Shown here: positions 29,115 through 39,058 of the stretch, piece by piece
Numbering within the stretch: position 1 is the first letter of the stretch
How the letters are laid out: every line of letters starts with the position of its first letter
Assembly: GCA_016000195.1 (NCBI GenBank)
Contig: JAECRO010000012.1
Span: 1 to 61,776 of the forward strand
Direction of reading: 5' to 3'
Length of the DNA stretch: 61,776 nucleotides
Source of the DNA: Burkholderiales bacterium
GTDB lineage: Bacteria; Pseudomonadota; Gammaproteobacteria; Burkholderiales; Burkholderiaceae_C
Program-made: the position numbers and the translations under genes
The notes under the pieces: generated by a model
Databases searched by the model: none
Told to the model about the DNA's origin: nothing
Seen by the model: only the letters and a program-made list of their open reading frames with translations

Positions 29115-29163
29115 CGCTACTTTTTTAATAGCAACTTGCGCAGGTGCAGCATGCGCAAACGGC
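29115..29163 (-). repeat. About 48-bp dispersed repeat, minus orientation
   Basis: On the minus strand: GCGCATGCTGCACCTGCGCA then the core GCTATTAAAAAAGTAGC. It lies just upstream of the sigma-54 promoter at 29189. The rest of 29043-29188 shows no gene. Confidence 0.65.
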
Positions 29164-29188
29164 CTTTTTTGCTCTGAAAATACAAACT

Positions 29189-29204
29189 TGGCACGCTGCT
29201 TGCT
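29189..29204 (+). promoter_or_regulatory. Perfect sigma-54 promoter upstream of gene 29392
   Basis: TGGCAC, GCTGC, TTGCT matches the -24/-12 consensus without a mismatch. The predicted start is near 29215, giving a leader of about 175 bases that contains a ModE box. A one-mismatch NifA site (TGT-N10-AGA) lies at 29099-29114. Confidence 0.8.
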
Positions 29205-29301
29205 CATTTACCGGGCGAATGCGGAATCAGCCTCGAATTGTCGTAAAAGTGCGGCTTGGCGGTCTTGCCGGTGGACTCTTTTGAAGGATTTGATTTGTTT
29301 G

Positions 29302-29327
29302 TCGTTATATAGACAAAAATATAGCGA
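29302..29327. promoter_or_regulatory. ModE (molybdate repressor) box
   Basis: TCGTTATATA, six bases, AATATAGCGA. This fits the ModE operator (CGTTATATA, six bases, TATATAGCG) with one mismatch in the palindrome arms. It lies downstream of the predicted sigma-54 start, where bound Mo-ModE would block elongation. Confidence 0.8.
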
Positions 29328-29391
29328 ACTAAAGGCTTTGCCGCGCGGTTTGTCAGATTTGGAACACGAAGGAAAACCAAAGGAGGTTTGG

Positions 29392-29802
29392 ATGTACTCA
29401 GCGTTATATAGGCAGGCATCTAGCGCCAGCCGGATCAGGCAACCGATCCGCGATGCCCGGGGTATTCAATTTCAATGGTGGCAGGAACTGCCCTCACCCA
29501 TCCGGGCGCTGGTGGTCGCGCCCATCAGCTTCGACCTTATGCAGGAATATGAAATCCAGGCTGACCGCACGAAAGGCTATGACGATGACCACAAGCCGTG
29601 TTATTGCGCGTTTCGCTATGTGTTGACGCAACTCCGGTCGGACGATGACGAGGTGTTCTACGAAGCGCCGGTTTACGCCGAAACGCTGACCTCATGGCGC
29701 CTGCTCGATGCGCGCTGGCTGATTTGCCGCACGACCGTTGACAACTTCGACCATGGCAGGCGCCAGACAAGTTTTTCCCTCAGCGACACCATGCCCCGCT
29801 GA
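29392..29802 (+). CDS. Unknown protein under predicted sigma-54 and ModE control
   Basis: Function and family not recognised. The 136-residue product starts MYSALYRQASSASRIRQPIR and includes FQWWQELPSPIRALVVAPIS, an acidic YDDDHKPCYCAF segment with two cysteines, and DARWLICRTTVDNFD. It has no signal peptide or membrane helix. ATG 29392 is preceded by AGGAGG with a five-base spacer, a perfect ribosome site. The reading frame is open far upstream, but nothing before 29392 looks like protein. It is flanked by molybdenum genes and has ModE-like boxes both in its leader and across its first codons. Confidence 0.72.
   Translation: MYSALYRQASSASRIRQPIRDARGIQFQWWQELPSPIRALVVAPISFDLMQEYEIQADRTKGYDDDHKPCYCAFRYVLTQLRSDDDEVFYEAPVYAETLTSWRLLDARWLICRTTVDNFDHGRRQTSFSLSDTMPR
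29401..29426. promoter_or_regulatory. Second ModE-like box inside gene 29392
   Basis: GCGTTATATA, six bases, CATCTAGCGC. One arm is a perfect ModE half-site, the other matches seven of ten positions. It covers codons 4-12 and its centre lies about 99 bases from the first box. Possibly cooperative binding. Confidence 0.5.
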
Positions 29803-29868
29803 GCCATGTGTTGCCGATGGAAAAGAAAATCATGCCCCACCCCCTGCCACCGGCTTTCCCCGGCTCGC

Positions 29869-30297
29869 TCAGACCGGAACGCCCACCACCACATGGCCGG
29901 CCTTGAACAAGGCCACGGCCGGACTGCCTTCGGCAAGCTGCAGGTCAGCCACCGCGTCATTGGTAATCACGGCAACCACCGTGGAGCCGCCCGGCAGGGC
30001 CAATGCCACCTGGCTGTTGACCGCGCCCCGGGTGATGGCGCTGACCGTGCCACCCAGCTGGTTTCTGGCGCTGAAGCGGTATTGCGGCGCACCCGACAGC
30101 AACGTCACCCAGGGCGCCTTGACCACGGCAATGGCTTCCAGGCCGACGGCAAGGCCCAGGGACTTGACGCTGGTTTCGGTCAGCATGGACACGATCTTGT
30201 CGCCTCCGTCAGTGGTGATTTCGACTTCAGCATTGATGGGGCCTTCGGTCACGGCCGTGACCTTGCCCTTGAAAACATTTCTTGCACTGATTGGCAT
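29869..30297 (-). CDS. Molbindin (di-Mop molybdate storage protein)
   Basis: A 142-residue protein of two Mop (TOBE-like) domains, each starting SARN: MPISARNVFKGKVTAVTEGP and FSARNQLGGTVSAITRGAV. Such proteins bind several molybdate ions as cytoplasmic storage or buffering proteins and supply nitrogenase cofactor synthesis. Start ATG 30297 has AAGGAA nine bases upstream. It is divergent from modE. A sigma-54-like promoter at 30375-30390 may put it in the nif regulon. Confidence 0.92.
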   Translation of the reverse strand: MPISARNVFKGKVTAVTEGPINAEVEITTDGGDKIVSMLTETSVKSLGLAVGLEAIAVVKAPWVTLLSGAPQYRFSARNQLGGTVSAITRGAVNSQVALALPGGSTVVAVITNDAVADLQLAEGSPAVALFKAGHVVVGVPV

Positions 30298-30374
30298 TTT
30301 GAAATTCCTTTTTTGATGTTGCAAAAACCCTTGGAACAAGGGCTGTCCCATGGTGCTTGAAACCGTTAGGCCTT

Positions 30375-30390
30375 TGCAAGCACAGCGCCA
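30375..30390 (-). promoter_or_regulatory. Candidate sigma-54 promoter of the molbindin gene
   Basis: On the minus strand: TGGCGC, five bases, TTGCA. The -12 element is perfect and the -24 element has one mismatch. The start would be near 30364, 67 bases before the ATG. No TGT-N10-ACA was seen nearby and the site is close to the modE start. Confidence 0.45.
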
Positions 30391-30446
30391 GCAAGCCTTG
30401 GCGTCCACCCTTCCCGCATGCAATTTTTTCGAATGGACCCACCACC

Positions 30447-31277
30447 ATGACCGCAACCCAACCCAAGCTGACGGGCAAGCTCCTGATCGACACCGCGATG
30501 GGCAACTTTCTGGGCGACAAGCGCATCCGTCTGCTCGAAGCCATTGACAAACTGGGCTCCATCTCCCAGGCCGCCAAGGCGGTCCCGATGTCCTACAAAA
30601 CAGCCTGGGATGCGGTGGACGACATGAACAACGTGGCGCCCGAGCCGCTGGTGCATCGCTCGACCGGCGGGCATCACGGCGGCGGCACCGAACTCACGGC
30701 GTTTGGCCGGCGCCTGATTGCGTTTTACCGGGCGCTGGAAAACGAATCCCGGATCGCCCTTGAAAAGCTGACCCACAACCTGACCCAGAGCGGCGTGGCC
30801 GATGCGGCCGATTTCCAGCAAGTCCTAAGGAGAATGTCGATGAAAACCAGCGCCCGCAACCAGTTTGCCGGACCCGTGACAGCCCTGAAGGAAGGCGTGG
30901 TGGATGTCGAGGTCAGCATCCGCCTGGACCCGCAACTGGTGCTGACGGCCATCGTCACCCGCGAATCAGCCGAAAGCATGGGCCTGGCGCCGGGCAAGGA
31001 TGTGCTGGCTTTTGTGAAGGCCTCGTCCATCGTGCTGGTGGTGGAAGACGAAGGAAAAGAGGCCCGCATCTCGGCGCGCAACCGTTTCCGGGGCACCGTG
31101 GCCCGCATCCATGCCGGGCCGGTGAACTCGGAAGTCACCCTCGACTTGCCGGGCGGGCGCCATGTTCTGACCGCCGTCATCACCGACGAAAGCGTCAAGC
31201 GGCTGGGGCTGGCGGTCGGCCTGCCCGTGACGGCCGTATTCAAGGCGCCCAGCGTGTTTCTGGTGGCCACCGACTGA
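30447..31277 (+). CDS. modE: Molybdate-responsive transcriptional regulator ModE
   Basis: ModE binds molybdate and then represses molybdate transport genes. Residues 1-115 form a winged helix-turn-helix domain with the family motif SQAAKAVPMSYKTAWDAVDDMN. Two Mop domains follow (SARNQFAGPVTALKEGVV and SARNRFRGTVARIHAGPV), ending near residue 276. It begins the modE-modA-modD-modB-modC run and its predicted DNA targets include the boxes at 29302 and 29401. No ModE box is visible just upstream of modE or modA. Confidence 0.95.
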   Translation: MTATQPKLTGKLLIDTAMGNFLGDKRIRLLEAIDKLGSISQAAKAVPMSYKTAWDAVDDMNNVAPEPLVHRSTGGHHGGGTELTAFGRRLIAFYRALENESRIALEKLTHNLTQSGVADAADFQQVLRRMSMKTSARNQFAGPVTALKEGVVDVEVSIRLDPQLVLTAIVTRESAESMGLAPGKDVLAFVKASSIVLVVEDEGKEARISARNRFRGTVARIHAGPVNSEVTLDLPGGRHVLTAVITDESVKRLGLAVGLPVTAVFKAPSVFLVATD

Positions 31278-32060
<783 letters not shown>

Positions 32061-32151
32061 GTCCGGGCATGGAAATGGCTTGACTCGACCCATCCAGACT
32101 CCGATACCACCACCCTTTGCCAACCACGGGACCTGCGCCCCCGCCATTGAT

Positions 32152-32988
32152 ATGCGTACCCTTCACGACATAGCGCTTTGCGCCCTGCTCGACGACGACA
32201 CCCCGGGCGGCGACCTGACCACCGACAGTCTGGACATCGGCGACCAGCCGGCGCGCCTGGAATTTCGCGCCCGCCAGGCCATGACGGTCTGCGCCAGCGA
32301 AGAGGCGCAGCGCCTGTTCGAGCTGGCCGGCAGCGAGGCGCGCCGGCTGATGCGCTCCGGCACCCGCGCTGGCGCGGGCGAGATGATCCTCGAAGCCCAG
32401 GGCTCGGCCGCCAGCCTGCACCAGGCCTGGAAAACCGCCCAGACCCTGATGGAATGGGCCAGCGGCATCGCCACCGCCACCGCCAGCATCGTGGCGGCGG
32501 CGGGCGGCGTGACCGTCGCCTGCACGCGCAAGAACGTGCCCGGCACCAAGGCCCTGTCGATCAAGGCCGTCAGGGCGGGCGGCGGCATCATGCACCGGCT
32601 CGGCCTGTCGGAAACGCTGCTGGTGTTTGCCGAACACCGTCTGTTTCTGAGCGATACCCCGGCGCAGACCATCGCGCAATTGCGCCACGCCCAGCCCGAG
32701 AAAAAAATCATCGTCGAAGTGGCCGACCTGGAAGAAGCCCGGCGCTGGGCCGACGCCGGCGCCGACGTGCTGCAGCTGGAAAAATTCACGCCCGAGGCCG
32801 TGGCCGCCTGCCGCCAGGCGCTGGAAACGATGCCAGCGGCCAGCCGCCCGCTGCTGGCCGCTGCCGGCGGCGTTCGCGCCGGCAATGCTGCGGCCTACGT
32901 GGCAGCGGGCGCCGGCCTGCTGGTCACGTCCGCGCCCTACACCGCCCCGCCCCAAGACGTTCAGGTCAATTTTCTGCTGACGGCCTGA
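32152..32988 (+). CDS. modD: ModD, pyrophosphorylase-like molybdenum transport protein
   Basis: A 278-residue protein of the nicotinate-nucleotide pyrophosphorylase (NadC/QPRTase) fold, the ModD branch found in molybdate operons. Key segments: [32 protein letters not shown] and a TIM-barrel [15 protein letters not shown]. Its reaction is not established. The frame is open from 32044; ATG 32152 gives the normal ModD start although no clear ribosome site precedes it. It lies between modA and modB, an order seen in some diazotrophs. Confidence 0.88.
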   Translation: MRTLHDIALCALLDDDTPGGDLTTDSLDIGDQPARLEFRARQAMTVCASEEAQRLFELAGSEARRLMRSGTRAGAGEMILEAQGSAASLHQAWKTAQTLMEWASGIATATASIVAAAGGVTVACTRKNVPGTKALSIKAVRAGGGIMHRLGLSETLLVFAEHRLFLSDTPAQTIAQLRHAQPEKKIIVEVADLEEARRWADAGADVLQLEKFTPEAVAACRQALETMPAASRPLLAAAGGVRAGNAAAYVAAGAGLLVTSAPYTAPPQDVQVNFLLTA

Positions 32989-33011
32989 AGCCCCAAGGAA
33001 TCCCCAACGAT

Positions 33012-33674
33012 ATGCAAGCCTCCGACCTGGCAGCGATTGGGCTGACCATCAAGCTGGCCAGCCTCACCACCGTGCTGCTGCTCATCATCGGCACGCCCAT
33101 CGCGTGGTGGCTGGCGCGTTCGCGCTCGCGCCTGAAAAGCATGGTTGGCGCCATCGTCACGCTGCCGCTGGTGCTACCGCCCGCCGTCATCGGCTTTTAC
33201 CTGCTGGTGCTGCTGGGGCCGCAAGGGCCGGGCGGACGGCTCACGCAGGCGCTGGGGCTGGGCTTGCTGCCGTTTACCTTTGCCGGGCTGGTGGTGGCAT
33301 CCATCATTTATTCGATGCCGTTTGTGATCCAGCCGCTGCAGCAGGCCTTTGCCGCCATCGGCGAGCAGCCCATGGAAGCCGCCGCCACGCTGCGGGCCTC
33401 GCCGCTCGATGCGTTTGTGACCGTGGCGCTGCCGCTGGCGCGGCCCGGCTTCATCACCGCCGCCGTGCTCGGCTTTGCCCACACGGTCGGCGAGTTCGGC
33501 GTGGTCCTGATGATTGGCGGCAACATCCCCGGCAAGACCCAGGTGCTGTCAATGGCGATCTACAACCACGTCGAAGCGCTCGAATACGCCAGCGCCCACT
33601 GGCTTGCAGGCGGCATGCTCTGCTTTTCATTCCTGGTGCTGCTGGTGCTTTACAGCCGGGGCTGGAACCGCTGA
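33012..33674 (+). CDS. modB: Molybdate ABC transporter permease
   Basis: ModB is the inner-membrane channel of the molybdate importer. It is 220 residues with five predicted transmembrane helices, beginning [20 protein letters not shown]. The ABC-contact loop is [25 protein letters not shown]. It is two bases upstream of modC. Confidence 0.95.
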   Translation: MQASDLAAIGLTIKLASLTTVLLLIIGTPIAWWLARSRSRLKSMVGAIVTLPLVLPPAVIGFYLLVLLGPQGPGGRLTQALGLGLLPFTFAGLVVASIIYSMPFVIQPLQQAFAAIGEQPMEAAATLRASPLDAFVTVALPLARPGFITAAVLGFAHTVGEFGVVLMIGGNIPGKTQVLSMAIYNHVEALEYASAHWLAGGMLCFSFLVLLVLYSRGWNR

Positions 33675-33676
33675 GC

Positions 33677-34747
33677 ATGACCATCGAAGCAAAATTTGAA
33701 CTCACCTACCCCGGTTTTTCGCTGGATGTGGACCTTGAACTGCCCGGCCACGGCGTGACCGTCCTGTTCGGCCCGTCCGGCTGCGGCAAGACCACCCTGC
33801 TGCGCTGCATCGCGGGCCTGAGCCGCGCCAGCCGGGGCCGCCTCATCATCAACGGCGACACCTGGCAGGACGGCGCCACCTTTGTGCCGGTGCATCAGCG
33901 GCCGCTGGGCTATGTGTTTCAGGAAGCCAGCCTGTTTGCGCACCTGTCGATCCGGCGCAACCTGCAGTATGGCCAGTCGCGCATTGCCGAGGCGGACCAG
34001 CGCGTCGCGCTTGACCGCGCCATCGCGCTGCTGGGCATCGGCCACCTGCTGGAGCGCAAGCCCGCCGGCCTGTCGGGCGGCGAGCGCCAGCGCGTCGCCA
34101 TTGCCCGGGCGCTGCTGACCAGCCCGCGCCTGCTGCTGATGGACGAGCCGCTGGCCGCGCTCGACCTGGCGCGCAAGCATGAAATCCTGCCCTACCTGGA
34201 GCGGCTGCACAGCGAGCTGGACATTCCCGTCATCTACGTGACCCACGCGCCGGACGAGGTGGCGCGGCTGGCCGATCACATCGTGGTCATGGACGCGGGC
34301 CGCGCGATTGCCAGCGGGCCGCTGACCGAGACACTCGCCCGCCTCGACCTGCCGATTCGCCTGGGCGAGGATGCGGGCGTGGTGCTCGACGCCGTGGTGG
34401 CCGAGCGCGATGCGGCCTGGCATCTGGCGCGGGTAGCGTTCGCGGGCGGCAGCCTGTGGGTGCGCGACGGCGGTCAGGCCATCGGCCAGCCGGTGCGCAT
34501 CCGCATCCTGGCGCGCGATGTGAGCATTGCGCTGGCGCATGTCACCGGCACCAGCATCCAGAACTGCTTGAGCGCCACCATCGGCGAGATGGCCGATGAC
34601 AGCCACCCGGCGCTGTCGCTGACCCGGCTGAGCCTCGGCCCCTCGCCCCTGCTGGCCCGCCTGACCCGGCGCTCGGCGTTTGAACTGGGATTGGTGCCGG
34701 GCAAGCCGGTCTGGGTGCAGATCAAGGCGGTGGCGCTGATTGGCTAG
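33677..34747 (+). CDS. modC: Molybdate ABC transporter ATP-binding protein
   Basis: ModC energises ModB. It has Walker A GPSGCGKTT, signature LSGGERQR, Walker B LLLMDEPLAALD and a switch histidine in VTHAPDEV. Residues beyond 230 form a C-terminal Mop/TOBE domain (LSATIGEMADDSHPALSL), through which ModC is inhibited by molybdate in other species. It ends the mod operon. Confidence 0.95.
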   Translation: MTIEAKFELTYPGFSLDVDLELPGHGVTVLFGPSGCGKTTLLRCIAGLSRASRGRLIINGDTWQDGATFVPVHQRPLGYVFQEASLFAHLSIRRNLQYGQSRIAEADQRVALDRAIALLGIGHLLERKPAGLSGGERQRVAIARALLTSPRLLLMDEPLAALDLARKHEILPYLERLHSELDIPVIYVTHAPDEVARLADHIVVMDAGRAIASGPLTETLARLDLPIRLGEDAGVVLDAVVAERDAAWHLARVAFAGGSLWVRDGGQAIGQPVRIRILARDVSIALAHVTGTSIQNCLSATIGEMADDSHPALSLTRLSLGPSPLLARLTRRSAFELGLVPGKPVWVQIKAVALIG

Positions 34748-34771
34748 GGCATGCGGCGAGATGGCTTGGCT

Positions 34772-36334
34772 CTATGGGCATACGTGAGAGACATCAGCGT
34801 ATCCCTTGTAAACCGAGCAATAAACATCATGAAGCGTGCCCCACAAGGGTTTGCGCCCAATCATTTCATCATCGTAATACCACCAGAAACTGCCGCCATA
34901 CGAGTTTGCCGTGGCAAACGATGCGGGATAACGGTTTTGTATATAGAGCTTTCCGCCTTGTTCCAGGGTCAAGGTAAGCGGCCCCTCGCGGAAATACGGC
35001 TTGACGGAAGGATCAACAAACCCGAGCTCTCCGACCATGAGCTGCTTGCCCGGAAAAAGCGAACCCAGCTTTGTCATCACCAGATCCCAGGAAAACCCCA
35101 GGGGCTGCTGATCCGTATAAATACTGAGCGTCACACAGTCCAGATTATTCTTGATATTCGGCGTGATGTTCGTGTAAATCCAGTTGAACAGACTGGTCTT
35201 CAGCGTGTCTTCCGTGCCGTACCAATAAAATGTAAGACATACCGGTTTGCCTGTTTTTGATTTTACCTGGCTCGCGGCATAATCAATTTTTGCGCTCATG
35301 TTGCTGCCCAGCCAGCCGCCATTCACCTCATTGCCTACTTCCCAGGCTGTTATTTTGCTGAAATCCGGAAATATAAGTGCCCGGTCCACCGCACTCTTGA
35401 ATTGGGCCAGCGTCAGCGATTTTTGCACAGAACTGTCGAAAAGCTGGCCGAGCGTCTGAACCTGCTTGCCAGAGGCATAATTTACCCATTTGCGAACCTT
35501 GGCATAGTAGGCTTCGGACGTTTCAGTCATGATAATACGTGCCCAGCGATGCCTTGGCTCAAACAGAGCCGCCAGGTCATCAATGGCGGGTTTTGGATCT
35601 GCGTCGATATTATCGGCCGTCGATACGCCCCAGCGGCCATACAGTCCAAGTCCATTTTGTGTCGCCACTGTCTCAAGGTTGCGCGCATTGGCCATGCCGT
35701 ATTCACGCAGCAGCAAGGCCATGGCTTGCGCCAGTTTATCGACGCATTCCTGGCCAATCCGGCCCTTCAGGCTGGGGGTGGCGGCAGAGCCCAGCCTGAT
35801 GAAACAGCCGTCTATCGCAGTGCCGAGTGAACTGAAGCTGCTGCTGGGTGCATAAGGGGGATTTGCCGAGAGCCGCCTTGCGTAGGCGTCGTTGAACTGC
35901 CGCCGGGCATCGTAGGCCAGTTGCTCATTAAAAATGAGTGTTGCTTTTTGTGAAAACCCTTTTCCGCCATTGTCAAGCAGAAAACTCGAATAACCCGTAT
36001 TGGCGGTGTTCCAGTGAATCATCAAGCCCGGTTTCGGATGTGCTGCCGATGCTGCTGGAAAATCAACGGTGAACTTTCCGGATGAATTGTATTCATCGCC
36101 CAGGCTGATTGCCGCCAATGTATCAATATCCATGATGCCGGTGCTCATCGCCGAACTTCCGACATTATTCGTCATTCTTTTGACGACTGCCGCGTAAGTC
36201 AGCTCTTTGCCGGCCTCGTCAAAGATACGGAACTGAACGCTGACCTGAGCCTGCGCCGCTGAACTGAACAGGGCAATCAGAAATATTCCCGCCAGTGCAG
36301 CCCTCAGCTTGCACAAGTGAATAAGCAATTTCAT
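34772..36334 (-). CDS. Secreted glycoside-hydrolase-like protein
   Basis: A 520-residue exported protein. The N terminus (MKLLIHLCKLRAALAGIFLI, then ALFSSAAQA) is a Sec signal peptide. The central part has ITAWEVGNEVNGGWLG, which resembles the acid/base Asn-Glu motif of clan-A TIM-barrel glycoside hydrolases, and later LMVGELGFVDP, a plausible nucleophile strand. Family cannot be assigned by eye. Its base composition is more AT-rich than its neighbours and it separates the mod genes from the next block, which could reflect a separate acquisition. Possible operators lie just upstream. Confidence 0.75.
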   Translation of the reverse strand: MKLLIHLCKLRAALAGIFLIALFSSAAQAQVSVQFRIFDEAGKELTYAAVVKRMTNNVGSSAMSTGIMDIDTLAAISLGDEYNSSGKFTVDFPAASAAHPKPGLMIHWNTANTGYSSFLLDNGGKGFSQKATLIFNEQLAYDARRQFNDAYARRLSANPPYAPSSSFSSLGTAIDGCFIRLGSAATPSLKGRIGQECVDKLAQAMALLLREYGMANARNLETVATQNGLGLYGRWGVSTADNIDADPKPAIDDLAALFEPRHRWARIIMTETSEAYYAKVRKWVNYASGKQVQTLGQLFDSSVQKSLTLAQFKSAVDRALIFPDFSKITAWEVGNEVNGGWLGSNMSAKIDYAASQVKSKTGKPVCLTFYWYGTEDTLKTSLFNWIYTNITPNIKNNLDCVTLSIYTDQQPLGFSWDLVMTKLGSLFPGKQLMVGELGFVDPSVKPYFREGPLTLTLEQGGKLYIQNRYPASFATANSYGGSFWWYYDDEMIGRKPLWGTLHDVYCSVYKGYADVSHVCP

Positions 36335-36421
36335 TTTATTCTCCAGGGTGTGAAAGGCCGCTCAGGCTTGGCCGAAAAGAAAATGCCACGATTTTGGCAA
36401 GACAATAGCGCAGCAAGGCCA

Positions 36422-36445
36422 AAGGTATATGAGTGGATATACCTT
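36422..36445. promoter_or_regulatory. Perfect palindrome upstream of the secreted protein gene
   Basis: AAGGTATAT, six bases, ATATACCTT. It lies 88-111 bases upstream of the gene at 34772-36334 and looks like an operator for a dimeric regulator. Confidence 0.5.
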
Positions 36446-36468
36446 ATGAATGCCTGTATTAAATATAG

Positions 36469-36483
36469 GGTTTTAATAAAACC
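36469..36483. promoter_or_regulatory. Second palindrome, GGTTTTA.TAAAACC
   Basis: Two seven-base arms with one central base, 24 bases beyond the palindrome at 36422. The surrounding 36440-36480 is AT-rich. Either an operator or simply promoter-region DNA. From 36484 to 36677 nothing else is seen. Confidence 0.35.
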
Positions 36484-36677
36484 GTGCCTATCCCCCAAAC
36501 GTGTGAGTCAGCGCAGAACCGGGCGCAACAAACGTTTTGGGGCGTAACGCCTCTGATGGGCTATTTCGTCCGTCAGCAAACCCTGCGCGGCGCCTGACGC
36601 CGACGCGACAAGTTCAAATTGATGGCCGTGCGCAAGGCCGCTGGCGGGCAGCGCGTGACTTTTACAGCCAAAAACAC

Positions 36678-36725
36678 CTCTAGCGCATGCTGGACGTGCG
36701 CTGGTAGCTATTTAATTTATAGCAT
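36678..36725 (+). repeat. About 48-bp dispersed repeat, plus orientation
   Basis: CTCTAGCGCATGCTGGACGT followed by the core TAGCTATTTAATTTATAGCA. First of two same-orientation copies in this gap. Confidence 0.7.
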
Positions 36726-36804
36726 TTGACGGCATGCTTCAGCGGGGTCGCAGGCGCTATCCGCCTCGGACGCTGAACAACGATGGTTTACAAGAGAAAA
36801 ACCC

Positions 36805-36852
36805 GGCTCCAGCGCATGCCAGACGGGCGCGAGCAGCTATTTTATTAATAGC
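36805..36852 (+). repeat. About 48-bp dispersed repeat, plus orientation
   Basis: GGCTCCAGCGCATGCCAGAC, GGGCGCGAGC and the core AGCTATTTTATTAATAGCA. It ends four bases before the stop codon of the YyaL-type gene. Confidence 0.7.
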
Positions 36853-36856
36853 AAAA

Positions 36857-38716
36857 TCAGCCCGCTGACGCCGACGGCAAGGCGTCACCCGTTGCAGCCA
36901 TCGCGGGCGCCGCCTGCAAGCGCTCGGCGGCCTGCAGCAAGCGCGGAAAACTGGCCGGATCTTTCAGCACCGTGGCGGCGAACACCCGCACGCAGCGTTC
37001 GGCGGCGAGCCGGTATCTGGACGCCTGCGGCGCATCGAGCTTGTCGCTCAGCGCCAGCAGGGCCAGCGCGGCGACGCCGTTGCCTGAGGGCGTGGCGGCG
37101 TCCAGCCCGGTCTTGAGCCGGTGGATCAGCGGCCGCGCATCGTGCCGCGTGAAAAAGAAGCCGCCTTCGTCGCGGTCTTCGAACTGCGCCAGCATGGCCT
37201 TGGCGATGGCTTGGGCAAACGGCAGGTCGTCGGGCTGCGGGTCGGCGTCGTGCAGCGCCAGCACGGCTTCGAGCAAGAACGCATGGTCGTCCAGGTACGC
37301 GTCCTGGCCGGGCAGGGCCTGCAGGCGTCCGGAGGTGCGGCCATCGTCCTGCCAGCGCTCCAGGCGGACAAAGCGCAGCGCAGCGCGCGCCGCCTGCAGC
37401 CAGTCGGGCCGCCGGCACACCGCGCCGGCACGCGCCAGGCCGGTCATCATCAGCGCCGTCCAGCCGGTCAGCAGCTTGGCGTCCCGGGCCGGGCGCTCGC
37501 GCTTGTCGCGCTCGGCCAGCAGCTTGGGGCGGGCCGAGGCGATCAGCTCCTCGACCTGCGCCTCTGGGCGGCGCAGCGTGGCGGCCAGGGCGGCGGCAGG
37601 CCGGGCCACGCGCAGCTGCCAGTAGCGGCCCTCAAAGCCGGGCGCATCGACCAGCCCCCAGTGCGCGGCGCACACATCCCATTCGTTGGGCGAGAGCGCC
37701 AGCCGCAGCGGCTCGGACTCCCAGACGTAAAAGCGCCCTTCCCGGCCTTGCCCATCATCAGCGGCCAGCGAGGCATGAAAGCCGCCGGTGGCCGACTGCA
37801 TCTCGCGCAGCGCCCAGCCGGCGGTGTCTTCCACCACACGGCGGAACAAGGGCTCGCCGGTCAGCGCCAGCGCATCGGCATACAGCGCCAGCAGCACGCC
37901 GTTGTCGTACAGCATTTTTTCAAAGTGCGGAATGCGCCACCCGGCATCGACGCTGTAGCGAAAAAACCCGCCACCGATCTGGTCGTACAGGCCGCCTTCG
38001 GCCATTTTTCGCAAGGTCAGCAGCGCCATCTGGCCGGCCGGCTCGTCGCCCTCCTCGCGGGCGCGGCGCAGCAAAAAGGCCAGGTCGCCCGGATGCGGAA
38101 ACTTGGGCGCGGCGCCGAATCCGCCCTGCACCGGGTCAAAGGCGGTGGCCAGTTGCTGGCTGGCCTGCGCCCGCGCCGAGGCATCGGGCACGGCCTTCGG
38201 GTCCGGGTGCGGCACCCTTGCGGCCAGCGCCAGCCGCAGCGCCTCGTCCTGCAGTGCCAGCGCCGGGCGCTGCTCGCTCCAGACGGTGCTGACCGAGCCC
38301 AGCACATGGCGAAAGGTGGCCTGCCCCGCTGGCGCCTCGGCCGGAAAATACGTGCCGCTGTAAAACGGCATGCCCTGCGGTGACAGGAAAATGGTCAGCG
38401 GCCAGCCGCCCCCGCTGCGGCGCAGCAGCTGGTGGGCCATCTGGTAGACCGCATCGAGGTCGGGACGCTCCTCGCGGTCAACCTTGATGTTGACGAAGCC
38501 GTCGTTCATCAGGGCGGCAATGGCCGGGTCGCTGAAGGATTCACGGGCCATGACATGGCACCAGTGGCAGGCGGCATAGCCAATCGACAGCAGGATCGGC
38601 TTGTCCTGCCGCTGCGCCAGCGCCAGCGCTTCGTCGCCCCACGGATACCAGTCCACGGGCTGCCCGGCATGCTGCAGCAGATAGGCCGAGGGTTGGGAGG
38701 CAAGGCGGTTGGGCAT
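36857..38716 (-). CDS. YyaL-type thioredoxin-domain protein (DUF255)
   Basis: A 619-residue cytoplasmic protein of the YyaL/spermatogenesis-associated protein 20 family. The N-terminal thioredoxin-like DUF255 domain has [18 protein letters not shown] and [13 protein letters not shown]; an alpha/alpha toroid resembling N-acylglucosamine epimerases fills residues 200-600. The role of the family is unclear. Length is slightly shorter than typical (about 680). It stands alone, reading toward the secreted protein gene. Confidence 0.93.
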   Translation of the reverse strand: MPNRLASQPSAYLLQHAGQPVDWYPWGDEALALAQRQDKPILLSIGYAACHWCHVMARESFSDPAIAALMNDGFVNIKVDREERPDLDAVYQMAHQLLRRSGGGWPLTIFLSPQGMPFYSGTYFPAEAPAGQATFRHVLGSVSTVWSEQRPALALQDEALRLALAARVPHPDPKAVPDASARAQASQQLATAFDPVQGGFGAAPKFPHPGDLAFLLRRAREEGDEPAGQMALLTLRKMAEGGLYDQIGGGFFRYSVDAGWRIPHFEKMLYDNGVLLALYADALALTGEPLFRRVVEDTAGWALREMQSATGGFHASLAADDGQGREGRFYVWESEPLRLALSPNEWDVCAAHWGLVDAPGFEGRYWQLRVARPAAALAATLRRPEAQVEELIASARPKLLAERDKRERPARDAKLLTGWTALMMTGLARAGAVCRRPDWLQAARAALRFVRLERWQDDGRTSGRLQALPGQDAYLDDHAFLLEAVLALHDADPQPDDLPFAQAIAKAMLAQFEDRDEGGFFFTRHDARPLIHRLKTGLDAATPSGNGVAALALLALSDKLDAPQASRYRLAAERCVRVFAATVLKDPASFPRLLQAAERLQAAPAMAATGDALPSASAG

Positions 38717-38973
38717 GGCGGTGGATACCAGGTGTGAGGTGGGCTACGCAGCGGATAGGCAGTGGCGTGAACGCGCCTGTCGGCTTTGTAGCAAATACGC
38801 CGCAAACGCCGTGTTCAGGAAGCCATGAGAAGGCCGTGCGCAGGAAACATGCCACCGCCCGGGCTGAACCGCTTGTTGCTTGCTGACCGGGCCTGCAGGC
38901 CCTCAACACCCCTGACCCACACCCGATGATGGCCAGCCTTGACCCAAGAAGCAAAATCTTGATAAAAAGTGAC

Positions 38974-39021
38974 TGAAGCCCAATCAGGACGGGCACCAGC
39001 GGCTATATTATTTGCAGCAAA
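38974..39021 (+). repeat. About 48-bp dispersed repeat, plus orientation
   Basis: A diverged copy: AGCCCAATCAGGACGGGCAC followed by GGCTATATTATTTGCAGC. It lies in the 342-base gap between the YyaL-type and Rieske genes, which otherwise shows no gene. Confidence 0.55.
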
Positions 39022-39058
39022 TCCGCTGCGCCGCAGAATGCCGGCGCGGCGTTGCGCA

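Noticed and set aside
29219..29284. 21-codon open frame just after the predicted sigma-54 start
   Set aside because: No ribosome site and no recognisable sequence; could be a leader peptide but unsupported.
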